Counted from the first letter of the stretch, positions 18,671-27,398 are shown. The stretch is 64,000 nucleotides of DNA from Kofleriaceae bacterium (GCA_018058095.1 JAGPCO010000006.1:53465-117464), one strand, 5' to 3'. Notes: generated by a model from the letters alone, not told the origin. Made by a program: numbers and translations.

Positions 18671-19299
18671 GGACCAGCCTGTCCATCTCCGAGCTGCGCG
18701 CGGCGATCGACACCGGCGCGACGCTGCGCGAGGGACGTATCGCCAGCATCGAGTCTACGGGGCTGGACTTGCACCGGTTGAAGGGCGACCAGCTTCGCTT
18801 CGCACAACTGAAGACCACCTCCTTGCGGTTGACGCAGTCCCATCTGACCGATGCCGAGTTCGTGGGCTGCGATCTGCGGAACAGTGATTTCTCGGAGGCC
18901 ACGCTGTGGCAGTGCGCGTTCAAGGACTGCGCCTTGCAGCAGGCTTCGTTTCGCGAGGCGGTGCTGGAGATGTCCTCGTTCAGGTCCCAGCCCATGTCGA
19001 TGACCGACCTGGGCGACGCGAACCTGACTGGAGCCCTGTTCTCCGAAGCCGACCTGAGCGGGGCGAACCTTGCCGAGGCCAATGGGGCGCGCGTCGACTT
19101 CTCCCAGGCCCTGCTGCGCGACGCCGATCTGTCGGGCGCCTTCTTCCAGGCCTGCCGCTTCGTCGGGGCCGACCTGCGCGGCGCGAGCTTCGATGAATCG
19201 CGGTTCGAGGACTGTGACTTCTCCGGGGCCTTGTTCGACACCGATCCACGCGCGCATCCCTCGTTCGTCGGTTGCACGTTCGAGCCCGTCACCCGGTGA
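18667..19299 (+). CDS. Pentapeptide-repeat protein
   Basis: A 210-residue right-handed beta-helix protein of A(D/N)LxX repeats from about residue 30 on: LTDAEFVGCDLRNSDFSEAT, LGDANLTGALFSEADLSGAN and ADLRGASFDESRFEDCDFSGA. Such proteins can mimic DNA or act as effectors or immunity factors; the role here is open. It starts inside the stop of the gene before (ATGA). Confidence 0.88.
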   Translation: MRTSLSISELRAAIDTGATLREGRIASIESTGLDLHRLKGDQLRFAQLKTTSLRLTQSHLTDAEFVGCDLRNSDFSEATLWQCAFKDCALQQASFREAVLEMSSFRSQPMSMTDLGDANLTGALFSEADLSGANLAEANGARVDFSQALLRDADLSGAFFQACRFVGADLRGASFDESRFEDCDFSGALFDTDPRAHPSFVGCTFEPVTR

Positions 19300-19423
19300 G
19301 AAGGTGCACATGTGCTCGAGGTAGGCCGGGCCGACCGCAGCAGACCGCAAGCCCCTGTGTTGAAGTCGCCGACAGGGCCGGGACAAACGGGGACGGCTGC
19401 CGGAGCGCCTCCGGCCTCGCCGC

Positions 19424-20089
19424 TCAGGACGGCGCCGCCGTCCGCGACGCCCGCGCCACACAGCGCGCCGCCGCCGCCGGGTCGCAGCCGTTGAGGCCGG
19501 CCCCCCACGCGGCGTTGGCCTCGATCACCACCCAGCCGCGGCCGGCGACGAACCCGAGGTCGAGCACACACGGCGACGGCACCGCGGCGTCACCCGCGGC
19601 CTCGGCGGCCAGCTTGCGCGCGGCCTCGAGCGCGGGCTCATCTGCCTCGCCCTCGTAGCAGGCCAGGGTCAGCACCTCACCCTCGAGGACCCAGCAGCGC
19701 ACCTCGGCGGTGAAGACCACCACCTCCGAGGCCATCAGCGCGGTGTCGTCGGGCAGGCCGCGGGCGCCGGCGGCGAGCTCGTCGGCCGACGCGTCGTGCG
19801 TGTCGCGCACCGCCGCGAGCTTTTGCGCTACCTCGCGGATCGCCGTCTCCCAATCGATCTCTTCGAACGTGCCATCGGCACGCCGGCGCAATGGTGACGT
19901 CAGTCGATCCGTGCCGTGCTGGTAGTGATCGAGCCGGTGAGGCTTCTCGCACGCATAGCCTTGCGAAGACGGATGCGCCTTGTCCCCGCGTAGCTTTACG
20001 AGGTGGCGATCAGCCTGACCGCCGAGTTGGACCTCGAGCCCGCAGTTGCACTCGCACAAGATGCACGCCGTCTTCTTCCACTCCACCAT
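19424..20089 (-). pseudogene. Chimeric remnant: start of a molybdopterin oxidoreductase joined to end of an ATP-grasp protein
   Basis: One 221-residue frame holds parts of two unrelated families. Residues 1 to about 97 are the N-terminus of a molybdopterin oxidoreductase (formate dehydrogenase/nitrate reductase group): KKTACILCECNCGLEVQL, GDKAHPSSQGYACEKPHRLD, then FEEIDWETAIREVAQKLAAV. From about 98 on it is the tail of an ATP-grasp enzyme: SEVVVFTAEVRCWVLEGEV, PSPCVLDLGFVAGRGWVVIE and NAAWGAGLNGCDP. The join is near 19800. Neither half could be a whole enzyme: the oxidoreductase normally has over 600 residues. A deletion joining two genes in frame is the simplest origin. Whether it is expressed is unknown. 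Confidence 0.8.
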
Positions 20090-20200
20090 TCAGACAGTCT
20101 CGACAATGTGGTCTCGGTGTGCAACTACGACCGCGCCCGGCCGCCCAGGCTCGGTGCGACCTCGGGCGCCTTAGCGCGGGCCCTGGTGTAGGTTCTGGCC

Positions 20201-20905
20201 ATGTCGGCCACGATCCACCTCAGCATCGCCGCGTCGCCCGGAACCCGGGTCTCTCTCGGCCCGGTCGACCTGCGCGACTTCGCGCAGGAGCTACACGCGC
20301 GAACCCCGCTGCGAACGCTCACGCCGATCTCGGCAGGTAGCGCGGCCGGCCCCGTCGAGGTCACGTTCGCGCTCGTGTCCGCTCCAGATGATGTCGCCGT
20401 CGCGGTGGGCGAGGCGTTCGCGGCCATCGGTGTCACCAGCGGCAGCTTCGAGCTGGCCATGTCAGAGCACGACGCGGCCGACGTCGAGCTCGAGACGCCG
20501 CCGTTCTTCGAGCACACGCTGACGCTGGGAAAGCGGACCACGCCTACCCCGGCGACCGTGTCGATCGACCTGTACACCCTCGGCGACGGCGGCGACGACG
20601 ACGATGAAGTCGAGCCCACGCCGCGCGGCGTGCAGGTGACCGACCAGGCCCGCGGCGAGCTCGAGGCCGCGCTGCGGGCCCGAGCCTCGTGGCCGATCGA
20701 GCACGTCGTCACGATCGCGCCGCCCCCCGGTAGCGGCGTGCGGGTCCTGTCCAGCGTTCCCGCCGATCAGGTGCCGGCCCTGGCAACACTCGTGGCCGCG
20801 GTCGACGCGACGCTCGCCGCCATCACCTTCCCACCGGTGCTGCGGCGCGTGTTCGGCGCCTATGTCGACACCTGGGACCACACGCTGTTTCGCCACGAGC
20901 GGTGA
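20201..20905 (+). CDS. Hypothetical protein
   Basis: A 234-residue soluble protein, no signal peptide, two similar alpha/beta-looking halves (STIHLSIAASPGTRV-like start, then ATVSIDLYTLGDGGDDDDEVE) separated by an acidic stretch GGDDDDEVE. Coding is supported by strong GC3 bias and a plausible start. Not recognised. Confidence 0.6.
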   Translation: MSATIHLSIAASPGTRVSLGPVDLRDFAQELHARTPLRTLTPISAGSAAGPVEVTFALVSAPDDVAVAVGEAFAAIGVTSGSFELAMSEHDAADVELETPPFFEHTLTLGKRTTPTPATVSIDLYTLGDGGDDDDEVEPTPRGVQVTDQARGELEAALRARASWPIEHVVTIAPPPGSGVRVLSSVPADQVPALATLVAAVDATLAAITFPPVLRRVFGAYVDTWDHTLFRHER

Positions 20906-20967
20906 CCGGCCGCGAGTTTCAGTGGCTTTAAGTCGACCGGCCAGGACCCCGTCGCTAGCGTGCCGGC

Positions 20968-22254
20968 ATGCCACCGCAGACCTGCAGGCTCCCCACTCCA
21001 CGTCGTCCCAGGCCCTGGGCGCTGACCGCCGGTGCGGTCGCCGCCGCGGTCGCCGCGTGCGCTGACCCGGTCGCCGGCGGCCCCGACGGCGGCCGCGCCG
21101 ATGCGGTGCTGGCCGACGGCGCGGGCAGCGCGGGCTTTCATATCGAGCCGGTCAGCCAGGTCCCAGGTGGGCTCCGCGCGCTGCCGGGCGACGTGACCGG
21201 GGATGGCGTCGGTGACGTCCTGGTCGAGTCGGGGTCCGGGCCCGGCCTGGACCTGTACGCCGGGCCCCTGCGCGGGCCGGTCGAGGACCGGGTGTTCGCC
21301 CGCCTCGAGGTGGGCGCGCCGACGTACCTGGTGGGCACCGGATTCGCTGGCGACGTCGACGGCGACGGCACCAACGACCTGGTGCTGGCCGAGGCCGGCG
21401 CGGGCACCCTGCGCGTGTGGTTTGGCCCGATCGGCGGCGCGCTCACGCTGGCCGACGTCGACCTCACCATCGCCGGCGCGACCGAGGGCTTCGTCGGCGC
21501 CGCCGGCTGGATCGGCGACGTCGATGGAGACGGCGACCACGACCTGCTGGTCGCGACGCGGCCACGCACCGGGTTTGGGTGCGCCGGCGGCACCCGGACC
21601 TGGCTGTTCCGCGGCCCGATCACCGCCGGCCGGCTCGACGTCGGCGCGGCCGACGCGGAGTGGCGCGACGACGGTGTCGCTTGCTACGGCTGGGAGCTGC
21701 TGGTGGCCGACCTCGATGGCGACGGTGCGCGCGACCTGTGGTGGGGCGCGGCGAGCGGGCGAGCCGCGATCTTCGCCGGGCCGCTGCCGGACGGCCCGCA
21801 CGTCCTGGCCGGTGCCAGCCGCACGCTCGGCGGCCCGGGCATGGTGCTGCGTGGCCCGGCCTGGCTACCGGGCGAAGGTGTGGCCGTCGGCTGGAGCGAC
21901 GGCGCGGGCGGCTTCGGCGCCGCCATCGTCGACCCGACCCTGACCAGGCCGACCCGGCTCTTGCGGCTCTCCGGAGACACCGGCATCGACCACCCGGGCC
22001 ACCCGGCCGGCGCCGTCGTGGCCGACCTCGGCGGTGACGGCGTGCCCGACCTCCTGCTCAGCAGCGGCCGCACCACCGCCGGCGCCGTGTTCATGGGGCC
22101 GGTCCCGTTCGAGGCGAGCTGGGCCGCCGCCGACCTCGCCACCGGCTACGTCCTGGCCGCCGATCTCGACGGCGACGGCACCGCCGAGCTGGTCGAGCGC
22201 ACCACCGTCCTCGACGCCCCCGTGGTCCAGGTGTCGCGGGTGATCGCCCGGTGA
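20968..22254 (+). CDS. FG-GAP/VCBS-repeat lipoprotein
   Basis: A 428-residue protein with a signal and lipobox (AAAVAACADP). The mature part is an integrin-alpha-like propeller with Ca-binding DxDxDG loops: GDVTGDGVGDVLVE, GDVDGDGTNDLVLAE, GDVDGDGDHDLLVA, ADLDGDGARDLWWG, ADLGGDGVPDLLLS and ADLDGDGTAELVE, about seven blades. Such proteins are surface or secreted binding modules, frequent in myxobacteria. Confidence 0.88.
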   Translation: MPPQTCRLPTPRRPRPWALTAGAVAAAVAACADPVAGGPDGGRADAVLADGAGSAGFHIEPVSQVPGGLRALPGDVTGDGVGDVLVESGSGPGLDLYAGPLRGPVEDRVFARLEVGAPTYLVGTGFAGDVDGDGTNDLVLAEAGAGTLRVWFGPIGGALTLADVDLTIAGATEGFVGAAGWIGDVDGDGDHDLLVATRPRTGFGCAGGTRTWLFRGPITAGRLDVGAADAEWRDDGVACYGWELLVADLDGDGARDLWWGAASGRAAIFAGPLPDGPHVLAGASRTLGGPGMVLRGPAWLPGEGVAVGWSDGAGGFGAAIVDPTLTRPTRLLRLSGDTGIDHPGHPAGAVVADLGGDGVPDLLLSSGRTTAGAVFMGPVPFEASWAAADLATGYVLAADLDGDGTAELVERTTVLDAPVVQVSRVIAR

Positions 22255-22349
22255 TGGCCGGTCTGGCAGCCAGAGACAACGTACGCGCAGAACGCGTCAC
22301 GAGCGACTCCCTGGTTGCGACTGTCCGCCGTTCGTGACACCAGGCCCAC

Positions 22350-22895
22350 ATGATGCAAGGTGCACGTTCGCCCGGCGTAGGGCTCCTGCTGGTCGGCGCC
22401 GTGGCGTGCTCGTCGTCGGGCGCCGGCGACTGGACCAAGGCGAAGGCCAAGACGATGGAGGGGGCCATCAAGGGCGCGACCCTCACGATCGAGCTGCCCT
22501 CGACGATGAAGCCGATGCCGAAGGACCTCGTGCCAGCGGGCACGGCCGCGTTCGCGATCTACACGGGCGATCGTAACCTGGTCGCAAACGTGAAGATCGA
22601 GGCCCTCTCGTTGGAACCGTCGTTCGAGCGCGACTCCGCGGGCGCGCTCCAGCAGGGCTACACGCTCATGGACGAGCAGCCGGGCGCGAGCACCTACTCG
22701 TTCGCGTATCGCAAGGTCGGCCAGCCCGGCGCCTCCGGGAGGGTCTACCGGGCCGAGGCGGAGATGCTCGTCAGATGCACCTGGGAGCTGCCGGAGACCC
22801 GCGTCAAGGGCAGCACGTTCGTCGAGTGGCCGGTGCTCAAGCGCGCGTGCGAGTCGATCAAGCTCACGCCGAGCGGTCGCACCGAACCAGCTTGA
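22350..22895 (+). CDS. Small predicted lipoprotein
   Basis: A 181-residue protein with lipobox VGLLLVGAVACSS. The mature domain (TMEGAIKGATLTIELPSTM, ending WPVLKRACESIKL) contains two late cysteines that may pair. No family recognised. It ends four bases before the encoded CCA of the opposite-strand selC gene. Confidence 0.62.
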   Translation: MMQGARSPGVGLLLVGAVACSSSGAGDWTKAKAKTMEGAIKGATLTIELPSTMKPMPKDLVPAGTAAFAIYTGDRNLVANVKIEALSLEPSFERDSAGALQQGYTLMDEQPGASTYSFAYRKVGQPGASGRVYRAEAEMLVRCTWELPETRVKGSTFVEWPVLKRACESIKLTPSGRTEPA

Positions 22896-22898
22896 GAA

Positions 22899-22998
22899 TG
22901 GCGGAAGCGCATGGGAATCGAACCCACCAAGCCGCTGCTCGCGCAGAGCTTCATCGGTTTTGAAGACCGAGCCCGGCACCAGTCCGAGAAGCGCTTCC
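22899..22998 (-). tRNA. selC: tRNA-Sec (anticodon TCA)
   Basis: A 97-nt tRNA plus encoded CCA. It has the 8-bp acceptor GGAAGCGC/GCGCTTCC, a long D-arm, anticodon loop with TCA (CTTCAAA between CGGT and ACCG), a long variable arm (GCTCTGCGCGAGCAGC) and T-arm GGTGGGTTCGATTCCC-type. The extended acceptor and UCA anticodon are diagnostic. The host therefore decodes UGA as selenocysteine in some genes; selA/B/D are not in this window. Confidence 0.96.
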
Positions 22999-23080
22999 GT
23001 CGACGAAGCTACAACGGCGCGGGCCGGGCGGCCAGGGCCAGCGGTGACAGCGGCATGGGCACGGGTCCGAGCCCTGCCGG

Positions 23081-23198
23081 CTAGCAGGCTGCTGAAAAAC
23101 CCGTTCCGGCGGCTCCAGCCGACGGGACGGGCTCCGTGGTTTCAGCAGGCTGCGAGATCAGAAATGACTAGCAGGATGCTTCTTCAGCATCCTGCTAG
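23081..23198. repeat. Double-hairpin repetitive element, copy 2 (inverted relative to copy 1)
   Basis: 118 bp bounded by CTAG on both ends. It has a perfect 13-bp stem CTAGCAGGATGCT/AGCATCCTGCTAG with a 5-nt loop, and the longer stem built on CTAGCAGGCTGCTGAAA and its partner. It is nearly identical to the reverse complement of 2814-2929. Its right end supplies the TAG stop of the minus-strand gene at 23195. Confidence 0.88.
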
Positions 23199-23539
23199 AT
23201 CCGGGCGGGCTTGGTCACGACGGGGATGGGAGCGGTGAGGACCTCGTCCTCGGCCGCCTCGTCGTCGTCCTGCAGGTTGCCGAAGCGGACGCCCTTGCCG
23301 GCCGGGATGCAGAAGATCCGCGCCTCGCCCTGGCCGCTGGCGACGGCCTGCTTGGTCAGCGCCAGCGCCTCGTCGGCCGGCTTGCTGATGGCGTACAGCC
23401 CGACGGGCAGGCGGAACTCCTTGCCGGTCTTGCGCCCGGTGATGGTGCGCGAGAAGCCGAGCGGACCGAGGGCGTTCCACAGCGTCGCGTACACGTCGTC
23501 GTGTCCCACCAGCTCCACCTGCACGAAGGTTCTGACCAT
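23195..23539 (-). CDS. Small protein resembling the DUF2622/GhoS group
   Basis: A 114-residue protein beginning MVRTFVQVELVGHDDVYATL. The pattern of an aliphatic first strand, ...LGFSRTITGRKTGKEFRLP and VGLYAISKPADEALALTKQAV looks like the ferredoxin-like fold of DUF2622, the family of the GhoS RNase antitoxin. That link is from memory of the family pattern and is tentative. The stop codon comes from the repeat element. It is divergent from the VapBC-like pair. Confidence 0.5.
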   Translation of the reverse strand: MVRTFVQVELVGHDDVYATLWNALGPLGFSRTITGRKTGKEFRLPVGLYAISKPADEALALTKQAVASGQGEARIFCIPAGKGVRFGNLQDDDEAAEDEVLTAPIPVVTKPARI

Positions 23540-23673
23540 GGCCCCACCGTACGCGGTCGGCGGCGAAAAGCGACGCCTGGTTTTGCGCTGGCACGGTGGC
23601 GTGCAGCCGGCGCGTGCCGCCCGCCAGGTGTGCGTCGCTTGCCACGAACATCCCACGAACGTAGGATGATCGC

Positions 23674-23973
23674 ATGGTCCTCAAGCGGCGGCTGAGCGCG
23701 ACTGTCGACGCCGATGTGCTGGAGGCGGCCGAGCGGGCCGCAGCGAGCGGGGCGGCGGTCAACGTCAGCGCGTGGGTCAACGACGCGATGCGCGCCAAGC
23801 TGGAGCACGATCGCCAGCTGGCGGCGCTGGCCGCGCTGGTGACCGAGTACGAGGCCGTGGAGGGGGCCATCTCCGATGACGAGCTGGTGCTGGCGGCGCG
23901 GGCAGCCAAGCGCAAGAGCATGCCGGTGCGTGGAACGCGCGCTGGCGAGCGGCGCAGCAAGTTCGGGCGATGA
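23674..23973 (+). CDS. VapB-like antitoxin
   Basis: A 99-residue protein starting MVLKRRLSATVDADVLEAAERAA, a ribbon-helix-helix type DNA-binding start, followed by VNVSAWVNDAMRAKLEHDRQ and a basic tail that would wrap the toxin. It overlaps the PIN-domain gene by four bases (ATGA), the standard antitoxin-toxin order. Confidence 0.8.
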   Translation: MVLKRRLSATVDADVLEAAERAAASGAAVNVSAWVNDAMRAKLEHDRQLAALAALVTEYEAVEGAISDDELVLAARAAKRKSMPVRGTRAGERRSKFGR

Positions 23974-24347
23974 GCCTGGTCCTCGACGCCGGGGCCTTCA
24001 TCGCCGTCGAGCGGCGTGACCGCCTGGTGATGGCCCTGCTCAAGCTGGAGCTGCGGGCGGGGCGCGTGCCGGTCAGTCATGGCGGCGTGGTCGGCCAGGT
24101 CTGGCGCGGCGGCGCTCGCCAGGCCGACCTGGCCAGGCTGCTCGCTGCCACGCGGGTGACCGCGCTCGACGAGGCGCTCGGGCGGCGGGCTGGCCTGCTG
24201 CTGGGACGGGCCGGGCGTCGCGACGTGGTCGATGCCGCCCTGGTCGCCTTGGCGGTGGACGGCGACACCATCCTCACCTCCGACGTCGGGGACCTCGAGC
24301 CTCTGGCCCAGGCCGCCGGGCTACACGTGGATCTGCTGGCGGTGTAG
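23970..24347 (+). CDS. VapC-like PIN-domain toxin
   Basis: A 125-residue PIN-domain RNase. Acidic catalytic residues are visible: D6 (VLDAGAFIAVE, with E14), the aspartates in RRDVVDAALVALA and in TSDVGDLEPLA. VapC toxins cleave tRNA or rRNA. Coupled to the antitoxin just upstream. A tRNA-rich array lies 3.5 kb downstream, though no link is shown. Confidence 0.87.
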   Translation: MSLVLDAGAFIAVERRDRLVMALLKLELRAGRVPVSHGGVVGQVWRGGARQADLARLLAATRVTALDEALGRRAGLLLGRAGRRDVVDAALVALAVDGDTILTSDVGDLEPLAQAAGLHVDLLAV

Positions 24348-24528
24348 CGCCGCCGCCAGGGTGGACCGCATGGCTCGGCGCGCCAGGCCGCTGGCCGGGG
24401 CCGCCGCGCGGGCTTGGCCGGGGCCCGGACGGCTGGCGGATCGTGCCGCCAGCGGCCGCCGGGCGACAGCGCAACCGGCTGGAATCATGAAGGTCGCCCC
24501 CGGCATCGCCGGTGCAGGACCGTCCGGC

Positions 24529-26154
24529 ATGCGCTCGCTCGTCCGCACCCTGGCCACTCGCTTCGCCACCCTCGCGCTCGCCGCCGCGGCGGGTGCGGCC
24601 TGCTCCGGGGATGGCGAGGTCGTCGCTGACGCGGCCGACGCCGAGGACGGGTTCGTGGTCGAGGACGGCAAGGCCGACGACTTCCTGTCGATCAAGGCCA
24701 AGGAGTTCGTGGTCACCGGCACCGCCCGGGTCGTGGTCGAGGCCGGGCAGGGCGAGGCGGACGCCCGCAAGCTCATGGCGCTGCACCACACCGCCATCAC
24801 CTGGTTCCTCAACGCGTACCTCATCGACAAGGAGCGCGAGGGCGCACACGCCGATCCCAACGCCGAGTACGGCGGCTTCTCGGCCATGGTCAAGGACGGC
24901 GCCATCGAGACGCTACGCGTGACCCGCCGCAACGCGGTGACCTGGGACTACGAGTTCGAGCAGGTCGTCGCCGGTCGCAAGGACCTGATGCGGCGGCTGC
25001 CGCTCGACGCCGACGGCCGCTTCACCATCGAGATCGGAAAGCCGACGGCCGAGGAGCTGCGCGGCGACCCCGAGTGGTACCGGCAGGCGCCGTGGGACGG
25101 CTGGAACCCGGCCAGCGTGCCGGCCAGCAAGAAGGAGGCGCTGACGCTGACCATCCGCCCGGAGACGCGCTCGACCGACGCCTGGTGGGACTATCAGCGG
25201 CTGATCGAGGACGGCGTGCTCGCGGTCGACGTCCACCACGGCTACGACTACGCCGCGGGTGGCCACGTAACCGACACCCGCTCGCTGTACGACTGGCTGG
25301 TCGACCGCGGCTTCCGCTCGCCGGTGCGCTCGTTCGACCGCCTGACCCGCACCAGCGGGCCGCTCACGCGCACGCTGGAGGCCGACGGCCAGGACGTGCG
25401 GGTCGAGGTGCGGCTGTTCTACGGCAAGACCGGCACCGACACCGACCCGCAGACCGACGCCGGCGGCCGCCAGCTCGAGGCCGACATGCGCGCCTCGCTG
25501 GCGAGCCAGGACGTCGTCGTGTACGCCGGCCACTCCGGGCCGCTGTACGGCTTCGCCCTGGCCGACTGGGACAAGACCGCCGAGGGCGACCTCGACGACG
25601 TCGAGCTGGCGACCACGCCGATGGCCGAGGGCAAGTACCAGATCGTGTTCGCCGAGGCCTGCAACACGTACATGCTGGGCCACACGCTCAAGACCAACCC
25701 GAGCAAGGACGGCCAGGATATCGACGTCATCACCTCGACCAACCCATCGGTGTCGTACGCGCCGGTCGAGGACTTCCTGGGACGCCTGCTCGAGCTCGAC
25801 AGCCGCGGCCGGCTGCGCCCGCGTACGGTGTCGGCCACCATCGCCGACCTCGACCTGTACACCTACGGCGAGGTGCAGCCGACCATGTACGGCATCCACG
25901 GCATCGCCGACAACCCGACCCTGCACCCGTTCGCCAACCCCGAGAACCTGTGCGCGCCGTGCGACTCCAACGCCGCCTGCGGCGGGGTCGGCAACGCCTG
26001 CGTCAGCATCGGCGACGAGGGTCGTCGCTGCGTGGCCGCCTGCACCAGCGACGCCGGCTGCGGCGAGGGGTACCAGTGCAAGGCGGTCGCCTCGGCCTCG
26101 ACCTCGACGGTGTACGGCTCGTACTGCGTGCCCGAGGGCAACACCTGCGAGTAA
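24529..26154 (+). CDS. Lipoprotein with possible clan CD (caspase/gingipain-like) fold
   Basis: A 541-residue protein with lipobox LAAAAGAACSG. In its middle, ASQDVVVYAGHSGPLYGF and KYQIVFAEACNTYMLG look like the His and Cys active-site strands of clan CD cysteine peptidases (hydrophobic strand, then HS/HG; hydrophobic strand, then AC). The C-terminus has a Cys-rich LCAPCDSNAACGGVGNAC module. I infer a peptidase-like fold; activity is unproven. The ATG at 24487 is also in frame, but 24529 begins right at the signal peptide. Confidence 0.6.
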   Translation: MRSLVRTLATRFATLALAAAAGAACSGDGEVVADAADAEDGFVVEDGKADDFLSIKAKEFVVTGTARVVVEAGQGEADARKLMALHHTAITWFLNAYLIDKEREGAHADPNAEYGGFSAMVKDGAIETLRVTRRNAVTWDYEFEQVVAGRKDLMRRLPLDADGRFTIEIGKPTAEELRGDPEWYRQAPWDGWNPASVPASKKEALTLTIRPETRSTDAWWDYQRLIEDGVLAVDVHHGYDYAAGGHVTDTRSLYDWLVDRGFRSPVRSFDRLTRTSGPLTRTLEADGQDVRVEVRLFYGKTGTDTDPQTDAGGRQLEADMRASLASQDVVVYAGHSGPLYGFALADWDKTAEGDLDDVELATTPMAEGKYQIVFAEACNTYMLGHTLKTNPSKDGQDIDVITSTNPSVSYAPVEDFLGRLLELDSRGRLRPRTVSATIADLDLYTYGEVQPTMYGIHGIADNPTLHPFANPENLCAPCDSNAACGGVGNACVSIGDEGRRCVAACTSDAGCGEGYQCKAVASASTSTVYGSYCVPEGNTCE

Positions 26155-26185
26155 GGGCCCGCGCATGGCGGTAGGATGACGCGCC

Positions 26186-27334
26186 GTGCGGGTCCTGGCC
26201 TACGTCTACCCGGGGTGGCACCCCATCCCCGAGCGCGACGCCTCGTTCTACCCGGGGTTCACCGAGTGGGACCTGGTCGAGCCGTCGCGGCCGCGCTTCG
26301 ATGGGCACGAGCAGCCGCGCCTGCCGCTGTGGGGCCGCTACGATGACCGCGACCCGGTGGCCGTGCAGCGGCGGATCGAGCTGTGCCAGGCCCACGGCGT
26401 CGACGGCTGGATCTACGGCGCGTTCTGGTGCCGCGGCAAGCGGGTGTTCGAGCAGGCGCTCGACCTCGGCTTCCTGGGAAGCGCGGCCGGGCAGCGCTAC
26501 CCGTTCGGGCTGATGTGGGCCAACCGCATGCCGCGCCGGGTGCTGCCGGTGCGGCGGACCGACACCCCGGTGATCGAGGACGACCGCCTGGTGCGGTCGG
26601 ACGTGGACGACTTCGTCGCCTTCGTGCGCCTGCTGGCCGCGCAGTACTTTCACCGCGCCAACTACCTGCGCGTCGACGGTCGGCTGTATTTCTCGATCTT
26701 CGACTCGACGTTCTTCGTGCGCGAGCTGGGCCGCGACGGCACGCGGGCGGCGATATCGGCAGCGCGGGCGGCGTTGCGCGAGGTCGGCCTGCCCGACCTG
26801 TACCTGACGGCGATCGAGCCGGCCGATGACGTCATCGGCGAGGTGCGCGCGCTCGGCTTCGACGCGGTCAGCCACTACGTGCTGCTGCCGGACTGGAAGG
26901 GTGAGTTCCTGCAGGACTATGACGAGCGGATGGCGATCCGCGCCGCCCAGTGGCCGGGCTTCGCCGAGCGGTGCGGCCTGCCGTATCACCCGTCGGTGAC
27001 CCCGGGCTGGGACGCGTCGCCACGGGCGGCCGAGTTCGCCGAGGTGGAGCGCACCCGTCCGACCAAGTACCCGTGGTCGCCAGTGGTAGTGGGAGAGCAC
27101 CCGGCGCGGTTCCGCGCCGCCGTGGCGCGGGCCATCCGCTTCGCCGCCGCGGGTGGCCAGGCCGGGCAACCCTGCGACGCGCAACTGGTCTTCATCGCCT
27201 CGCTCAACGAGTGGAGCGAGGGCCACTACCTCGAGCCCGACACCCGCTTCGGGTTGGGATGGATCGAGGCGGTGCGTGATGGGCGCGTCGAGGGTGAGTC
27301 GAGCGACACCAGCGCGCAGAATAATGTCGAGTGA
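26186..27334 (+). CDS. WbsX-type / GH99-like protein
   Basis: A 382-residue cytoplasmic protein. VLAYVYPGWHPIPERD, GFTEWDLVEP, HGVDGWIYGAFWCRGKRVFE and FIASLNEWSEGHYLEPD are the marks of the WbsX/GH99-like TIM barrel found in O-antigen and polysaccharide loci. Its catalytic role is not certain in most members. GTG start; no clear partner next to it, but dTDP-rhamnose genes lie 8 kb away. Confidence 0.85.
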   Translation: MRVLAYVYPGWHPIPERDASFYPGFTEWDLVEPSRPRFDGHEQPRLPLWGRYDDRDPVAVQRRIELCQAHGVDGWIYGAFWCRGKRVFEQALDLGFLGSAAGQRYPFGLMWANRMPRRVLPVRRTDTPVIEDDRLVRSDVDDFVAFVRLLAAQYFHRANYLRVDGRLYFSIFDSTFFVRELGRDGTRAAISAARAALREVGLPDLYLTAIEPADDVIGEVRALGFDAVSHYVLLPDWKGEFLQDYDERMAIRAAQWPGFAERCGLPYHPSVTPGWDASPRAAEFAEVERTRPTKYPWSPVVVGEHPARFRAAVARAIRFAAAGGQAGQPCDAQLVFIASLNEWSEGHYLEPDTRFGLGWIEAVRDGRVEGESSDTSAQNNVE

Positions 27335-27369
27335 GTGTCACGAGATATCTAGTTTGCGAAGAAAAGCCT

Positions 27370-27398
27370 TTGACACCAGTCCGGCTCGCTGTTACTGA
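27370..27398 (+). promoter_or_regulatory. Sigma-70-like promoter upstream of the tRNA array
   Basis: Perfect -35 TTGACA, 17-bp spacer, -10 like TACTGA, in an AT-rich patch unusual for this GC-rich region. It would read toward the array but a hairpin lies between, so its target is uncertain. Confidence 0.4.

Noticed and set aside
22925..22996. Possible plus-strand gene end over selC
   Set aside because: The segment folds as a complete tRNA-Sec on the minus strand.
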